Shown one piece after another: positions 1-8,970 of a DNA stretch of 64,000 nt. The number at the start of each line of letters is the position of its first letter. Position 1 is the stretch's first letter. Both the position numbers and the translations under genes were made by a program. Below the pieces are notes generated by a model. The model did no database searches, was not told the origin of the DNA, and saw only the letters and a program-made list of their open reading frames with translations. Source of the DNA: Kineosporia rhizophila (GTDB lineage: Bacteria > Actinomycetota > Actinomycetes > Actinomycetales > Kineosporiaceae); assembly GCF_021277265.1 (NCBI RefSeq), contig NZ_JAJSOH010000001.1, positions 682,001 through 746,000 of the forward strand, read 5' to 3'.

Positions 1-2
1 AC

Positions 3-95
3 GCTGAGACACGACACGGTGTCTTCTTGGCGCCCTCGGCCGGACCGGCGGCACCTGGCCCCCTGTCCGCCGCACAGTGCGTCGTGTTGAAGTGA
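3..95 (+). CDS. possible 3' end of an upstream gene (partial)
   Basis: This frame is open from the left edge and stops with TGA at 93-95, five bases before the ATG of the ATP-grasp gene, which would suit an upstream member of the siderophore operon. The visible peptide is Ala/Pro-rich and has no recognisable domain. A second frame is also open from the edge and stops at 88-90, so the assignment is weak. No function can be given. Confidence 0.25.
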   Translation, partial: AETRHGVFLAPSAGPAAPGPLSAAQCVVLK

Positions 96-100
96 TCCAC

Positions 101-1315
101 ATGGCCGTGGTCCTGCTCGCCCGAAATCCCACCGACACCGTCACCCACGGGCTGCTTCCGGCCGCCCGCGACCTGGGTCTTCCGGTGCGGGTCCTGACCG
201 ACGAGCCGGATGCGCACCGGCGCACCTATGCGGGGCAGCACGACCGGTTGGGACGGCCCGAGGTGGTCGGCTGTGCGGTGCAGGACGTGCGCGCGGTCCT
301 GGCCACGATCGAGGCCACCGGTGTTCCGATCGCCGTGATCAGCAACAGCGACCACCTCCAGGTGCAGACCGCCCTGGTGGCGGACTACCTGCAGTTGCCC
401 GGCAAGGACTGGCGGTCGGCCCAGCGGGCTCGTGACAAGGGCCTGATGCGGGCCCGGCTGCGGGCCCGGGGTCTGGACGACACCTACTGCCGGCGGTTGG
501 TGCCCGGCAGCGCTCTTCCGGACGACTCCGAGATCCCCTACCCGGTCGTCCTCAAACCTGCCGAAGGCGTGGCCAGCGAAGACGTGGTGATGATCCGCGA
601 CCGCGAGGAGCTGGTGCGCCGGGTGGCCGATGTCCGCTCCCGACGGCGGGAAAGCGATCTGCTGCTGGAAGGCATGCTCGAAGGGCCGTTGCAGACCCTG
701 GAGACCCTGGGCGACGGTGACCGGTTGCGGGTTCTCGGCGGGTGGCAGACCCGGGTGTCACCGCCGCCCTACTTCATCGAGGAGCGCCTCACCTGGGATC
801 CGCAGCCCGACCCCGAGGTGACCGCCACGGTGCTCAGCCAGCTGCAGGGAATCGGCGCCGGCTTCGGGGCCTGCCACACCGAGTTCGTGCTCACCCCGGC
901 CGGGCCGCGCATCGTCGAGGTGAACGATCGGCTGATCGGCGACCACTGCGACTTCGCCATGGCCCGCCTGCTCGGCGAGCCGCTGTTCCACGATGTGTTG
1001 CAGCTCCTGATCGGCGAACCCCTGAAGCCGGATCCGCCCGTCTCGGAGCCTCAGGCCGGCGTCGTGCACTGGGTTCTGGTCGAGCAGGACGGGGTGCTGA
1101 ACCGGGCGCCGGAGGAGTTTTCCGAGAACCGGCTCCGGGACGGCGAGAGCTACCGGCTGAGCTACCGGCCGATGAAGCCGGTCGGTGTGCCGGTGCAGGT
1201 CACCGGCACGAACCGGGACTACCTGGGCTCGGTCACCGTCACCGGCCCCTCGGCGGTCGGCGTCGAGGCCGTGACCAGCGAGTTCCTGGCCGGTGGGCAC
1301 TGGGTGATCGGGTGA
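101..1315 (+). CDS. ATP-grasp ligase of a siderophore-type cluster
   Basis: A protein of about 404 residues with the ATP-grasp layout: an N-terminal Rossmann-like part, a middle lysine/glycine region (YPVVLKPAEG, then SEDVVMI), and a C-terminal metal site ending in RIVEVNDRLIGDH. ATP-grasp enzymes form acyl-phosphate intermediates and join carboxylates to amines. The stop overlaps the GTG of the next gene (GTGA), so it is translated with two IucA/IucC-type synthetases. The likely inferred role is adding or activating one carboxylate unit of a siderophore; the substrate cannot be read. I chose ATG 101 because homology-like sequence (MAVVLLARNP) begins there; a GTG at 77 is possible. Confidence 0.8.
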   Translation: MAVVLLARNPTDTVTHGLLPAARDLGLPVRVLTDEPDAHRRTYAGQHDRLGRPEVVGCAVQDVRAVLATIEATGVPIAVISNSDHLQVQTALVADYLQLPGKDWRSAQRARDKGLMRARLRARGLDDTYCRRLVPGSALPDDSEIPYPVVLKPAEGVASEDVVMIRDREELVRRVADVRSRRRESDLLLEGMLEGPLQTLETLGDGDRLRVLGGWQTRVSPPPYFIEERLTWDPQPDPEVTATVLSQLQGIGAGFGACHTEFVLTPAGPRIVEVNDRLIGDHCDFAMARLLGEPLFHDVLQLLIGEPLKPDPPVSEPQAGVVHWVLVEQDGVLNRAPEEFSENRLRDGESYRLSYRPMKPVGVPVQVTGTNRDYLGSVTVTGPSAVGVEAVTSEFLAGGHWVIG

Positions 1316-3159
1316 TCGGCGCGCTTTCGGGCCGCGATGTCGTGGCCCCGTGGGAACAGGACCTGATCCTGCGGCTGGGCACGGCCCTGCTGCGTGAGGA
1401 CGTGGCCGGTCTGCGCAGCCGCGGCGTGCTGCTGTCGGTGTCGAGGGCCCGGGTGGCCGGAGCGCGGCCGGAGCGGCGTTCGTCGATCGGCTGGACCCGG
1501 CGCACCGAGCCGGCCGAGACCGACTTCTGGCTGGCCCTGAACGGGTTGCGGATGCCGGTGCGGGCCGGCTCCCGGGAACGCGGCGACCTGGTCAGCGACC
1601 TGGTCATGCGCAAGCCGCTGGTGATCCAGGTGGGGCCGATCCGGATGGACCCGGCCCGCCGGTACTCGCGGCACCTGGGGTCGGTGGTGCGGGCGGTCGA
1701 GGCGGAACTGCTCACCAGCGTCGCCCCCGAACTGGCGGCCGAGTTCCGGGCCGGTTTCGAGGCGCTCATGGTCGAGGCCCGTTCCGCAGCCCGCGCCGCG
1801 CGGCTGCGTCGGCGGCGGCAGCCCGAGGTTTATGGACGTTTGCGAGCGGCTTCGCAGGGCACCGCTCCTTTGGCTCGGGTCTCGTTGGACGGAACGGCGC
1901 CGGCTACCGCCCTGGACACTGATTTCTGGCTTGCCACTGAGTCTCTGGCCGCCCAGCGGGACCACCCGATCTACCCGCTCTCGATCGCCCGGGTCGGCCT
2001 GCGACCGACTGATCTACCCCGCTGGGCACCGGAACACGCACCGCGCTTCGGGATGCGCTGGGTATCGGTGCCCCGCGAACAGGTCCAGGCCGGGGGCGAA
2101 CTGCCCAACTGGTGGCCCGAGACCCCGGAGGCCGAAGTCGCGCTCCCGGTTCACCCGGCCATGACAAAGGGGCAACTGACCGAGGCGGCCGGCGTTTCCT
2201 GGCAGCCCTTGCCCGCGCCCCGGCTGCAGGTGCGCCCCACCCTCTCGATGCGCACAGTTGTGCCCGAGTCCGACCCGTCGGTCCACCTCAAGGTCCCCCT
2301 GCCGATGCGCACGCTGGGCCGGCTCAACCTCCGGCTGGTCAGCCAGGCGTCACTGGCCGACGGTGCCGTTCTGACCCACAGCCTCGGCCGGCTCCTGCAG
2401 CAGGACGAGCAGTTCGGCCACTCGGTGCTGATCGCTGACGAGTCCTCGTGGCTACATGCCAGTGGCCACTTGGCTGTCCTGGTGCGGCGCTGGCCGGATC
2501 TGGCCGACGCCCGGGTGCTGCCGGTGGCCGCGCTCACCGCTCGTGGCTGGGACGGCCGACCGCTGGTCGAGGTGCTGGCCCAGGAGTTCTTCGCCGGTGA
2601 TGTCGACGCGTTCCTGGACGTGTACCTGCGCCGACTGCTGGCGTGGCAGCTGGCCCTGTGGCTGCGCTACGGCATCGTGCACGAAGCGCATGCACAGAAC
2701 GTGCTGATCGCCGTGGATCACCAGCACGGGATCCGGCTGCTGCTGCGCGACCTGGACAGTTGCCTGATCGATCCCGAGCTGGCCACTGCCGCCCTGGGTG
2801 AGGCGGCTCCGGCGGGCCTGGCCGACGAGCGGCTGATCTCGAAGGACCCGGTGGATCTGGCCGCCATGTTCGTGACCACCACGCTGCACCAGTGTGTGGC
2901 AGCGGTGCTGGTGGAGACGGCTCTGGCTCTCCGGAGACCGGTTGCGCCCCTGCTCGCCCGAGTGCGGCCGTTGCTGCGCGAACTTGCGGACACGCACCGG
3001 GGCGCAGGCGACACCGCACTCCTGACCTCAGGGATCATCCAGGCGGAGAGACTGCCGGTGAAGCGGACGCTGACCGCCGCCACTCTGCTGCCCAAATCAC
3101 GCACGGGAGCTGCCGACGTGAACAAGTTCTATGGCGCCGACGCGCCTACTTACCTATGA
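1312..3159 (+). CDS. IucA/IucC-family NIS siderophore synthetase, first copy
   Basis: A 615-residue NRPS-independent siderophore synthetase. Family enzymes adenylate a citrate- or dicarboxylate-type acid and condense it with an amine or alcohol. Family marks are LKVPLPMRTLGRLNLR (nucleotide-binding strand), VHEAHAQNVLI and LLLRDLDSCLI, followed by the FhuF-like C-terminal region. The start GTG at 1312 overlaps the ATP-grasp stop as GTGA, and the ATG of the next synthetase overlaps this stop as ATGA. The first motif is less canonical (LKVPLPMRTL) than in the downstream paralogue (LKLSLSVLIT), so the two copies probably act on different carboxyl groups or intermediates. The product is unknown. 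Confidence 0.85.
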   Translation: MIGALSGRDVVAPWEQDLILRLGTALLREDVAGLRSRGVLLSVSRARVAGARPERRSSIGWTRRTEPAETDFWLALNGLRMPVRAGSRERGDLVSDLVMRKPLVIQVGPIRMDPARRYSRHLGSVVRAVEAELLTSVAPELAAEFRAGFEALMVEARSAARAARLRRRRQPEVYGRLRAASQGTAPLARVSLDGTAPATALDTDFWLATESLAAQRDHPIYPLSIARVGLRPTDLPRWAPEHAPRFGMRWVSVPREQVQAGGELPNWWPETPEAEVALPVHPAMTKGQLTEAAGVSWQPLPAPRLQVRPTLSMRTVVPESDPSVHLKVPLPMRTLGRLNLRLVSQASLADGAVLTHSLGRLLQQDEQFGHSVLIADESSWLHASGHLAVLVRRWPDLADARVLPVAALTARGWDGRPLVEVLAQEFFAGDVDAFLDVYLRRLLAWQLALWLRYGIVHEAHAQNVLIAVDHQHGIRLLLRDLDSCLIDPELATAALGEAAPAGLADERLISKDPVDLAAMFVTTTLHQCVAAVLVETALALRRPVAPLLARVRPLLRELADTHRGAGDTALLTSGIIQAERLPVKRTLTAATLLPKSRTGAADVNKFYGADAPTYL

Positions 3160-4805
3160 TCCGGCCGACGCTCGACGTCTGCCGGGTCAGCCCGGCACCG
3201 GTCACCGCCGAGGCCGTGACGGTGGTGGCGCTGCTGAACTGTCTGGTGCGGGAGGTGTCGGGGCCCGGGGGGAACGTGATGCCCGACGGCCCCGAATGGG
3301 CGCTCATCAAGCTGGAGAAATCGGGCCGGAGCTTAAGGGCGCGGCTTGGTCGGCCGATGAGGAATGTTTCCCGTGGAACATCGGAGCCGCGCTTCATCGG
3401 ACAGGTGCAGCTCGGGGACGTTCAGGGGCAGGCGTGGCTTGGCTGGCGTGAGCTACTGGCCGTGGTCGACGAGGAGCTCACCGCGATCACCGGGACGTCG
3501 GCCGATCACCTGCCTGACCAGATCGCGGCCTCCCAGGCACTGATCACCGAAGCGCTGAACCGTCCGCACGCGTCGGCAGCCGATTACCTGGAGCTGGAGC
3601 AGTCCCTCCTCAGCGGCCACCGCTTCCATCCCGCGCCGAAGGCCCGGTCGGGACGGGAGGACGAGGTCCGGCGCTATGCCCCGGAGCTGGGTGCCCGATT
3701 CCAGCTGCACTACCTGGCGGTGCGGACCGAGCTCATGCGCGAGACCCACGTCTCGGACGCAACGCCGACCGGGGAAGAGGCGGTGCCGGACGGATATCGC
3801 CTGCTGCCCGTGCATCCCTGGCAGTACGCGATCCTTTCGCGGGGTGACGAGCTGCCCGCGGCGCTGGCCGACCGACGCGCCATCGACCTCGGCCCCAGCG
3901 GTCCGTCGATGCGGGCCACTTCCTCGGTGCGAACTGTGGCCGCCGACGACAACGGTTTCCTGAAGCTGAGCCTCAGCGTGCTGATCACCAACTGCCTGCG
4001 GATCAATCCGTGGCACGAGGTCCAGGCCGCGGTCATGCTGGCCGGCCTGCTCGAGCCGCTGCGCCGCGACCTGGCCACCCGCTTCCCCGGCACCGTGCTG
4101 CTGCGGGAGACCTCGGGCCTGACCGCCGGCCTCGGCCCCGGCCTGGCCGACCAGCTCGGCGTCATCCGCCGGGAGGGCCTGGCCGGACGGCTGCAACCGG
4201 GAGTGCAGGCAGTACCGGCCGCCGCTCTCACCGAGCCGGTGCCGCACCCCGCACTGGCCCGGCTGCTGGAGCGGATCACCGCCGACCGCGAGGTGCTGCT
4301 CGACTGGTGGCAGCGCTACGTGCGCCTGGTGGTGCCGCCGGTGCTGCATGCCTACGCCCGGCACGGCGTGGTGTTCGAGGCGCACCTGCAGAACGTGGTC
4401 GTGGGGCTGCGCGACGGCCTGCCCGTACAACTCGTCCTGCGCGACCTGGAGGGCGTGAAGCTCGTGCGAGAGCGGCGGGCTGAAGACCTGGCCGCCATGC
4501 CGGCGCGGGTACGCGCCCACGTCGGCACCCCGCAGGGCCGGGGCTGGGACCGGGTGGCCTACTGCCTGCTGATCAATCACGTGGGCGGGCTGGTGGCCGC
4601 GTTGGCCGACCGGGATCCGATGGCCGAGCCCGCGCTCTGGGAGATCGTGTCCGACGTGCTCTCCGGCGTCGAGCCGTTCGCCGAACTGGAGGGCGTCTTG
4701 GGCGGCGAACCCGTGCCGGCCAAGACCAACCTGCTGACCCGCTGGCGCGGCGCCGCCGACCGCGACAGCGGTTACGTGCCGCTCTACCTGCCGTTTCCGG
4801 CCTGA
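3156..4805 (+). CDS. IucA/IucC-family NIS siderophore synthetase, second copy
   Basis: A 549-residue paralogue of the preceding synthetase. It has the textbook motifs: LPVHPWQYAI, SMRATSSVRT, LKLSLSVLITNCLR, VFEAHLQNVVVGL and LVLRDLEGVKL. The ATG at 3156 lies inside the previous stop (ATGA), so the three siderophore genes form one coupled unit. Two consecutive synthetases usually acylate the two ends of a symmetric or mixed scaffold such as citrate with diamines. The 3' end overlaps the convergent dehydrogenase gene by 22 bases (4784-4805). No transporter or reductase follows, so the rest of the pathway must lie left of the window or elsewhere. Confidence 0.88.
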   Translation: MIRPTLDVCRVSPAPVTAEAVTVVALLNCLVREVSGPGGNVMPDGPEWALIKLEKSGRSLRARLGRPMRNVSRGTSEPRFIGQVQLGDVQGQAWLGWRELLAVVDEELTAITGTSADHLPDQIAASQALITEALNRPHASAADYLELEQSLLSGHRFHPAPKARSGREDEVRRYAPELGARFQLHYLAVRTELMRETHVSDATPTGEEAVPDGYRLLPVHPWQYAILSRGDELPAALADRRAIDLGPSGPSMRATSSVRTVAADDNGFLKLSLSVLITNCLRINPWHEVQAAVMLAGLLEPLRRDLATRFPGTVLLRETSGLTAGLGPGLADQLGVIRREGLAGRLQPGVQAVPAAALTEPVPHPALARLLERITADREVLLDWWQRYVRLVVPPVLHAYARHGVVFEAHLQNVVVGLRDGLPVQLVLRDLEGVKLVRERRAEDLAAMPARVRAHVGTPQGRGWDRVAYCLLINHVGGLVAALADRDPMAEPALWEIVSDVLSGVEPFAELEGVLGGEPVPAKTNLLTRWRGAADRDSGYVPLYLPFPA

Positions 4806-5980
4806 GGAACCCGGGCGAACAAGCGGCCCCGGGCCACTGGGGAGAACTCAGGCAGTTCCAACCCAGCCAGAGCCGAAACCCCCGCCGTCCAGACTCCAGG
4901 CGCACCAGCGTCTTCAATTGAGACCGTTCGCCCCAGCGCCGCCGACGTGTACGTGGCCATGGTGCAGGCCAGGGTGTGCAGGGCATCGCGACCGGTGGCC
5001 GCCGGTCGCCCGCCCGTGCGCACTGCGTCGGCGATGTCGGCCAGGGCCAGCGTCATGGCGGCCGACATCTTGGCCGGCAGTTCCACGCCAACGGGTACGT
5101 CTGCGCTGTGCGTTCCCTCGACGGTGGTGACCGTGATGCCCGCCAAGGGCGCCCAAGGCGGCGTGCTGTCGTCGACGTAGTGGATCACCAACCTGCCCTC
5201 GGTACCGGTGACCTGCACTCCCCCCGGCCCGTGCCCCCAGGCCATGTTCACCATCGCGACGCTGGTGCGATCGCCCTGGTCAGCTTCGAACCGGGCCAGG
5301 GCCAGAGTCTCCACGCCATCGCCCCAAGCCCCCGGCAGGTCGGCATCGGCGAACCCGGAGACCCTCACGAACGGAGCGCCCAGCAGCTGTTCGGCCAGGT
5401 AGACCGCGTGCAGCATGTCCATCAGCACGCCGCCCCCGGCGGCAGCGGGATCGTGCCGCCAAAGGGGGCGATAGCCACCGGCGCCGGGCAGGTCGAGCAC
5501 CCCTAGGTAATTCACGGTGACCGTACGAATGGCGCCGAGCTCGCCAGAGGCAATGATGCGGCGGGCAGCGATGAATTCGGGCAGGAAGAGATAGTTGTGG
5601 ACCACGCCCAGCACTACCCCGGCTGCCTCGGCTGCCTTCACTGCAGCTTCCGCGTCGGCCGGCACCGAGGCCAGGGGCTTCTCGCAGATGATGTGCTTAC
5701 CGGCTTCGGCCGCGGCCACCAGGAGATCGCGCCGCCGGTTCTGCGGGGTGCAGATGTCGACCACGTCCACGTCGGGCGACCGGATGGCCTCCAGCGGATC
5801 TGTGTACGCCCGCACCGGATCCAGCGTTACCATCTCCCGGGCCGCCCGCAGCCTCGACGCCGTGGGGTCGGCGACCGCCACCACCTGATAGCGCTCGGGG
5901 TCGGCCAGGAACACCGGCAGATGCATGTTCAGCGCGATGTTCCCGCAGCCGATCAGGGCCACCCGCAGAGGTTGCGTCAC
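4784..5980 (-). CDS. Gfo/Idh/MocA-family NAD(P)-dependent oxidoreductase
   Basis: A 398-residue protein with the N-terminal Rossmann fingerprint VALIGCGNIALN and the family signature CEKPLA near residue 98, followed by the alpha/beta substrate domain. Such enzymes oxidise or reduce sugars, inositols or related polyols. The GTG start (5980) overlaps the stop of the ABC ATPase gene (GTGA). It is therefore the last gene of the sugar-transporter operon and probably acts first on the imported compound. It converges on the siderophore operon with a 22-bp overlap of coding ends. The substrate is not deducible; inositol or a rare sugar is reasonable by context. Confidence 0.85.
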   Translation of the reverse strand: MTQPLRVALIGCGNIALNMHLPVFLADPERYQVVAVADPTASRLRAAREMVTLDPVRAYTDPLEAIRSPDVDVVDICTPQNRRRDLLVAAAEAGKHIICEKPLASVPADAEAAVKAAEAAGVVLGVVHNYLFLPEFIAARRIIASGELGAIRTVTVNYLGVLDLPGAGGYRPLWRHDPAAAGGGVLMDMLHAVYLAEQLLGAPFVRVSGFADADLPGAWGDGVETLALARFEADQGDRTSVAMVNMAWGHGPGGVQVTGTEGRLVIHYVDDSTPPWAPLAGITVTTVEGTHSADVPVGVELPAKMSAAMTLALADIADAVRTGGRPAATGRDALHTLACTMATYTSAALGRTVSIEDAGAPGVWTAGVSALAGLELPEFSPVARGRLFARVPQAGNGR

Positions 5981-6771
5981 TCGGACTCCCTCTCGTTCCG
6001 GGCCGTCGGCCGCAGCTCGTGCGCCAGTTCGTCGAGTTCGTCCCCACCCGCCATCTCCTGGGTGAGGTCGGTCAGGGTGATCGCCTCGCGCCGCGAGTCC
6101 AGCCGGGTGGAGCCCCGTTTCAGCACGATGAAGTGGTCGCCGACCAGATAGGCGTGGTGCGGGTTGTGCGTGATGAACACGACGCCGAGCCCGGCGTCCC
6201 GGGCGGCCGCGATGTACTTCAGCACCACGCCCGACTGCTTCACGCCGAGCGCGGCCGTGGGCTCGTCGAGGATCAGCACGCGGGCACCGAAGTAGACCGC
6301 CCGGGCGATCGCCACGCACTGCCGTTGACCACCGGAGAGCGTGCCGATCGGCTGGTTGATGTCCTGCACGACGATGCCCATCTTGCGCAGTTCCTCGTCG
6401 GCGATCCGGCGCATCTCGCGGATCCGCATCCCGGCCAGCGGGAACGATCCGTGACGAAGTTCCGCCCCCAGGAAGAAGTTCCGCCAGACCTCCATCAACG
6501 GCACCACGGCCAGGTCCTGGTAGACCGTGGCGATCCCCCGGTCGAGGGCCTGCCGCGGCGAGTCCAGCACCAGCGTCTCGCCGTCTACCTGGAACGTGCC
6601 CTCGGTGTGCGGATGCAGCCCGGACATGATCTTGATCAGCGTGGACTTGCCCGCCCCGTTGTCGCCCAGCACGCAGGTCACCTCGCCCGCGGCGACCTTC
6701 AGGTCGACGTCGGACAACGCCCGGATCGGGCCGTAACTCTTTCCCACGCCGTGCATCTCGATCAGCGTCAT
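5977..6771 (-). CDS. sugar ABC transporter ATP-binding protein (single-domain, FrcA-like)
   Basis: A 264-residue ATPase with Walker A GDNGAGKST near residue 38, signature LSGGQRQCVAIARAV, Walker B VLILDEPTAAL and switch histidine VFITHN. Most importers of this carbohydrate class (CUT2: ribose, xylose) have a duplicated ATPase of about 500 residues; this one carries a single ATPase domain, as in FrcA-type fructose importers, so it probably works as a homodimer. The ATG at 6771 overlaps the permease stop (ATGA), and its own stop overlaps the dehydrogenase start. It powers the permease and binding protein encoded just upstream in the operon. Confidence 0.9.
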   Translation of the reverse strand: MTLIEMHGVGKSYGPIRALSDVDLKVAAGEVTCVLGDNGAGKSTLIKIMSGLHPHTEGTFQVDGETLVLDSPRQALDRGIATVYQDLAVVPLMEVWRNFFLGAELRHGSFPLAGMRIREMRRIADEELRKMGIVVQDINQPIGTLSGGQRQCVAIARAVYFGARVLILDEPTAALGVKQSGVVLKYIAAARDAGLGVVFITHNPHHAYLVGDHFIVLKRGSTRLDSRREAITLTDLTQEMAGGDELDELAHELRPTARNERESE

Positions 6772-7832
6772 GCCCCTGCCCTCCGGCTCGGCCGGCTCGC
6801 CGTGGCCAGGGCCTTCACGTACAGGTTGACCATCACCGCGAGCAGGAGCATCACCCCGAGAAAAGCCTTGAACCAGTTCGGGTCCCAGCCCGCGTAGACG
6901 ATGCCCAGACTGGTCATGCCGAAGATGAAGGCGCCGATCGCGACGCCGATCACGTTGCCGAAACCGCCGGTGAGCAGCGTGCCGCCGACCACGGCGGCGA
7001 TGATGTACAGGAACTCGTTGCCCACCCCGTTGCCGGCCTGCAGGGTGTTGAAGCGGTAGAGGCTGTGCATGCCGACGAACCAGCCGAGGAACGAGACCGT
7101 CATGAACAGGCCGATCTTCGTGCGCAGGACCGGCACGCCGACCGCCCGGGCGCTGTCCGCGCTGCCCCCGACCGCGAAGATCCAGTTGCCGGTGCGGGTA
7201 CGTTGCAGCACCCACCCGGCCAGGCCGGTGAACAGCAGCCACCACACCACGGTGCCCCAGACCGTCACGCCGCCGATCTCGGTGCTGGAGGCGAAAACGT
7301 TGCCCAGTACCCCGAACCCGTCCATCTTGGAGACGTCCGGGGAGGTGACCGAACCGGTGACCGCCTTGGTGATGCCCAGGTTCGCCCCCTGCAGCACGAA
7401 GAACGTGCCCAGGGTGATCAGGAAACTGGGGATGCCGGTGCGCATCACCAGGTAGCCGTTGACGAAACCGATGAGCAGGCACAGGGCCAGGCTGAGCAGC
7501 GCCCCCACCCACAGGTCGATCCCGAACCACCAGCAGAACATCGAGTTGGCCAGGGCCGAGGTGGTGACGATGACGCCGGCCGACAGGTCGAACTCGCCGC
7601 CGATCATCAGCAGGCCCACCCCGATGGCGACGATGCCGATGGTGGAGGACTGGTAGAGCACGGTCAGGAACGAGTCGCCGGAGCGGAACGCCGGGGCCAC
7701 GACGAGGAAGAAGATCAGGATGACGACCGCGGCCGCGGTGGCCCCGATCTCCGGCCGGGCGAACAGGCGCCGCGACAGCGGGCTGTCCAGGACCGGCGTG
7801 GTCGAGGTCAGATTCTCCTGGGTGGCGGTCAT
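6768..7832 (-). CDS. sugar ABC transporter permease (CUT2/BPD_transp_2 type)
   Basis: A 354-residue polytopic membrane protein with about nine or ten hydrophobic helices and the family segment GIVAIGVGLLMIGGEFDLS followed by GFVNGYLVMRTGIPSFLITL. These mark the RbsC/XylH/FrcC permease family, which forms the translocation channel for monosaccharides or inositols. The start shares one base with the binding-protein stop (TGATG), and its stop overlaps the ATPase start, so all transporter parts should be made in step. The cytoplasmic N-terminus of about 35 residues is Thr/Ser-rich and unremarkable. Confidence 0.9.
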   Translation of the reverse strand: MTATQENLTSTTPVLDSPLSRRLFARPEIGATAAAVVILIFFLVVAPAFRSGDSFLTVLYQSSTIGIVAIGVGLLMIGGEFDLSAGVIVTTSALANSMFCWWFGIDLWVGALLSLALCLLIGFVNGYLVMRTGIPSFLITLGTFFVLQGANLGITKAVTGSVTSPDVSKMDGFGVLGNVFASSTEIGGVTVWGTVVWWLLFTGLAGWVLQRTRTGNWIFAVGGSADSARAVGVPVLRTKIGLFMTVSFLGWFVGMHSLYRFNTLQAGNGVGNEFLYIIAAVVGGTLLTGGFGNVIGVAIGAFIFGMTSLGIVYAGWDPNWFKAFLGVMLLLAVMVNLYVKALATASRPSRRAGA

Positions 7833-8809
7833 CAGCGGGTCCCGTTCGCCACGAACGGCAGGATCTGGTCGATGTTCTCGCTGTCGACGAACGACGGGCC
7901 GGTCAGGACCGCCTGCCCGCCGCCGAGGTCGTTGCCGTTCTTGACCGCCAGGTAGAGCGAGGTGATCGCCATGAAACCCTGCATGTAGGGCTGCTGGTCG
8001 ATGGAGAACTCGATCTTGCCGTCCTGGATTGCCTGCGCCGCCTCCTGATTCAGGTCGAAGGTGACGAGTTTTGCCTCGCTGCCGCTGGCGTCCATCGCCT
8101 TGATCGCGTCCAGCGCGATCGGGGCGCCCAGGCTGACGATGTAGTCGATGGACGGGTCCTGGGCCAGTTTGGCCTGCAGGGTCGCCACCACGGCGGCGTC
8201 GTCGGTGCCGTTGACCTGCAGGTTCTCGGTGCCCGGAACGCCGGCGGCGACACCCGCGCAGCGGGCCTCGAGGGAGACCGAACCGGCCTGGTGGATCACG
8301 CACAACGGATGTTTCGCGCCCTCGGCGGCCAGTCGCTCCCCGGCCGCCTCACCGGCCGTGGTCTCGTCCGAGCCGAAGTACATGTCCGCCCCGAGCCGCT
8401 GGTAGTCGTCGATCCCGGCGTTCAGGCCGACGATCGGGATGCCCGCGTCGGCGGCGGCCTTCACCGATCCGGCCAGGGCGTCCGGGGTGACCAGGGTGGT
8501 GGCGATGCCGTCGACCTTGCTGTCCACCGCGTTCTGGATCAGGGTGGCCTGCTTGCCCGCGTCCGGGTCGTTGGAGTACTTCAGGTCGATACCGGTGTTC
8601 TGCGCAGCCTGTTCGGCCCCGGCCCGGACGATGTCCCAGAACGAGTCGCCCGGGGTCTCGTGCGTCACCATCGCGATCGTGTAGCCCGAGTCGTCCCCGG
8701 CGGTGCCGGCGCCCCGATCCGGCTCCTTGACCCGCCCGCCCTCGCTGCAGGCCGCCAGCCCGGCCACCAGCGCGGCCGCCGCGCACACCGCGATACCCGT
8801 TCTGAGCAT
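7832..8809 (-). CDS. sugar ABC transporter substrate-binding lipoprotein
   Basis: A 325-residue protein with a lipoprotein signal peptide: hydrophobic core, then lipobox LAAC with the acylated cysteine at residue 21. The mature part fits periplasmic-binding-protein type 1 (Peripla_BP_4, RbsB-like), for example YTIAMVTHETPGDSFWDIV and IDYIVSLGAP. It captures the ligand outside the membrane and delivers it to the permease. It is the first gene of a four-gene operon (binding protein, permease, ATPase, dehydrogenase). The divergent GntR regulator starts about 160 bp away, and the gap holds an inverted repeat that could be its operator. The ligand cannot be named from sequence. Confidence 0.9.
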   Translation of the reverse strand: MLRTGIAVCAAAALVAGLAACSEGGRVKEPDRGAGTAGDDSGYTIAMVTHETPGDSFWDIVRAGAEQAAQNTGIDLKYSNDPDAGKQATLIQNAVDSKVDGIATTLVTPDALAGSVKAAADAGIPIVGLNAGIDDYQRLGADMYFGSDETTAGEAAGERLAAEGAKHPLCVIHQAGSVSLEARCAGVAAGVPGTENLQVNGTDDAAVVATLQAKLAQDPSIDYIVSLGAPIALDAIKAMDASGSEAKLVTFDLNQEAAQAIQDGKIEFSIDQQPYMQGFMAITSLYLAVKNGNDLGGGQAVLTGPSFVDSENIDQILPFVANGTR

Positions 8810-8855
8810 GCGAAAATCCCTTCGCTGCTTCTTGTTCCACGAACGACGATTTGTG

Positions 8856-8883
8856 CTGACAACCTTCTATGTTCGCTTGTCAG
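8856..8883. promoter_or_regulatory. inverted repeat, candidate GntR operator
   Basis: CTGACAA at 8856-8862 and TTGTCAG at 8877-8883 form a perfect 7-bp inverted repeat separated by 14 bases. It sits between the divergent binding-protein and GntR genes. Each arm also contains TTGTCA, which resembles a -35 element pointing outward, so repressor binding would cover both promoters. Function is inferred from position and symmetry. Confidence 0.5.
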
Positions 8884-8970
8884 AAGTTACAGTCATAACG
8901 GTCGGATCGTTCGACATCGAGATCAATGCCCTCGACCGCCTCCAGCGACGAACGGGCCCGGGAGGGTCTC

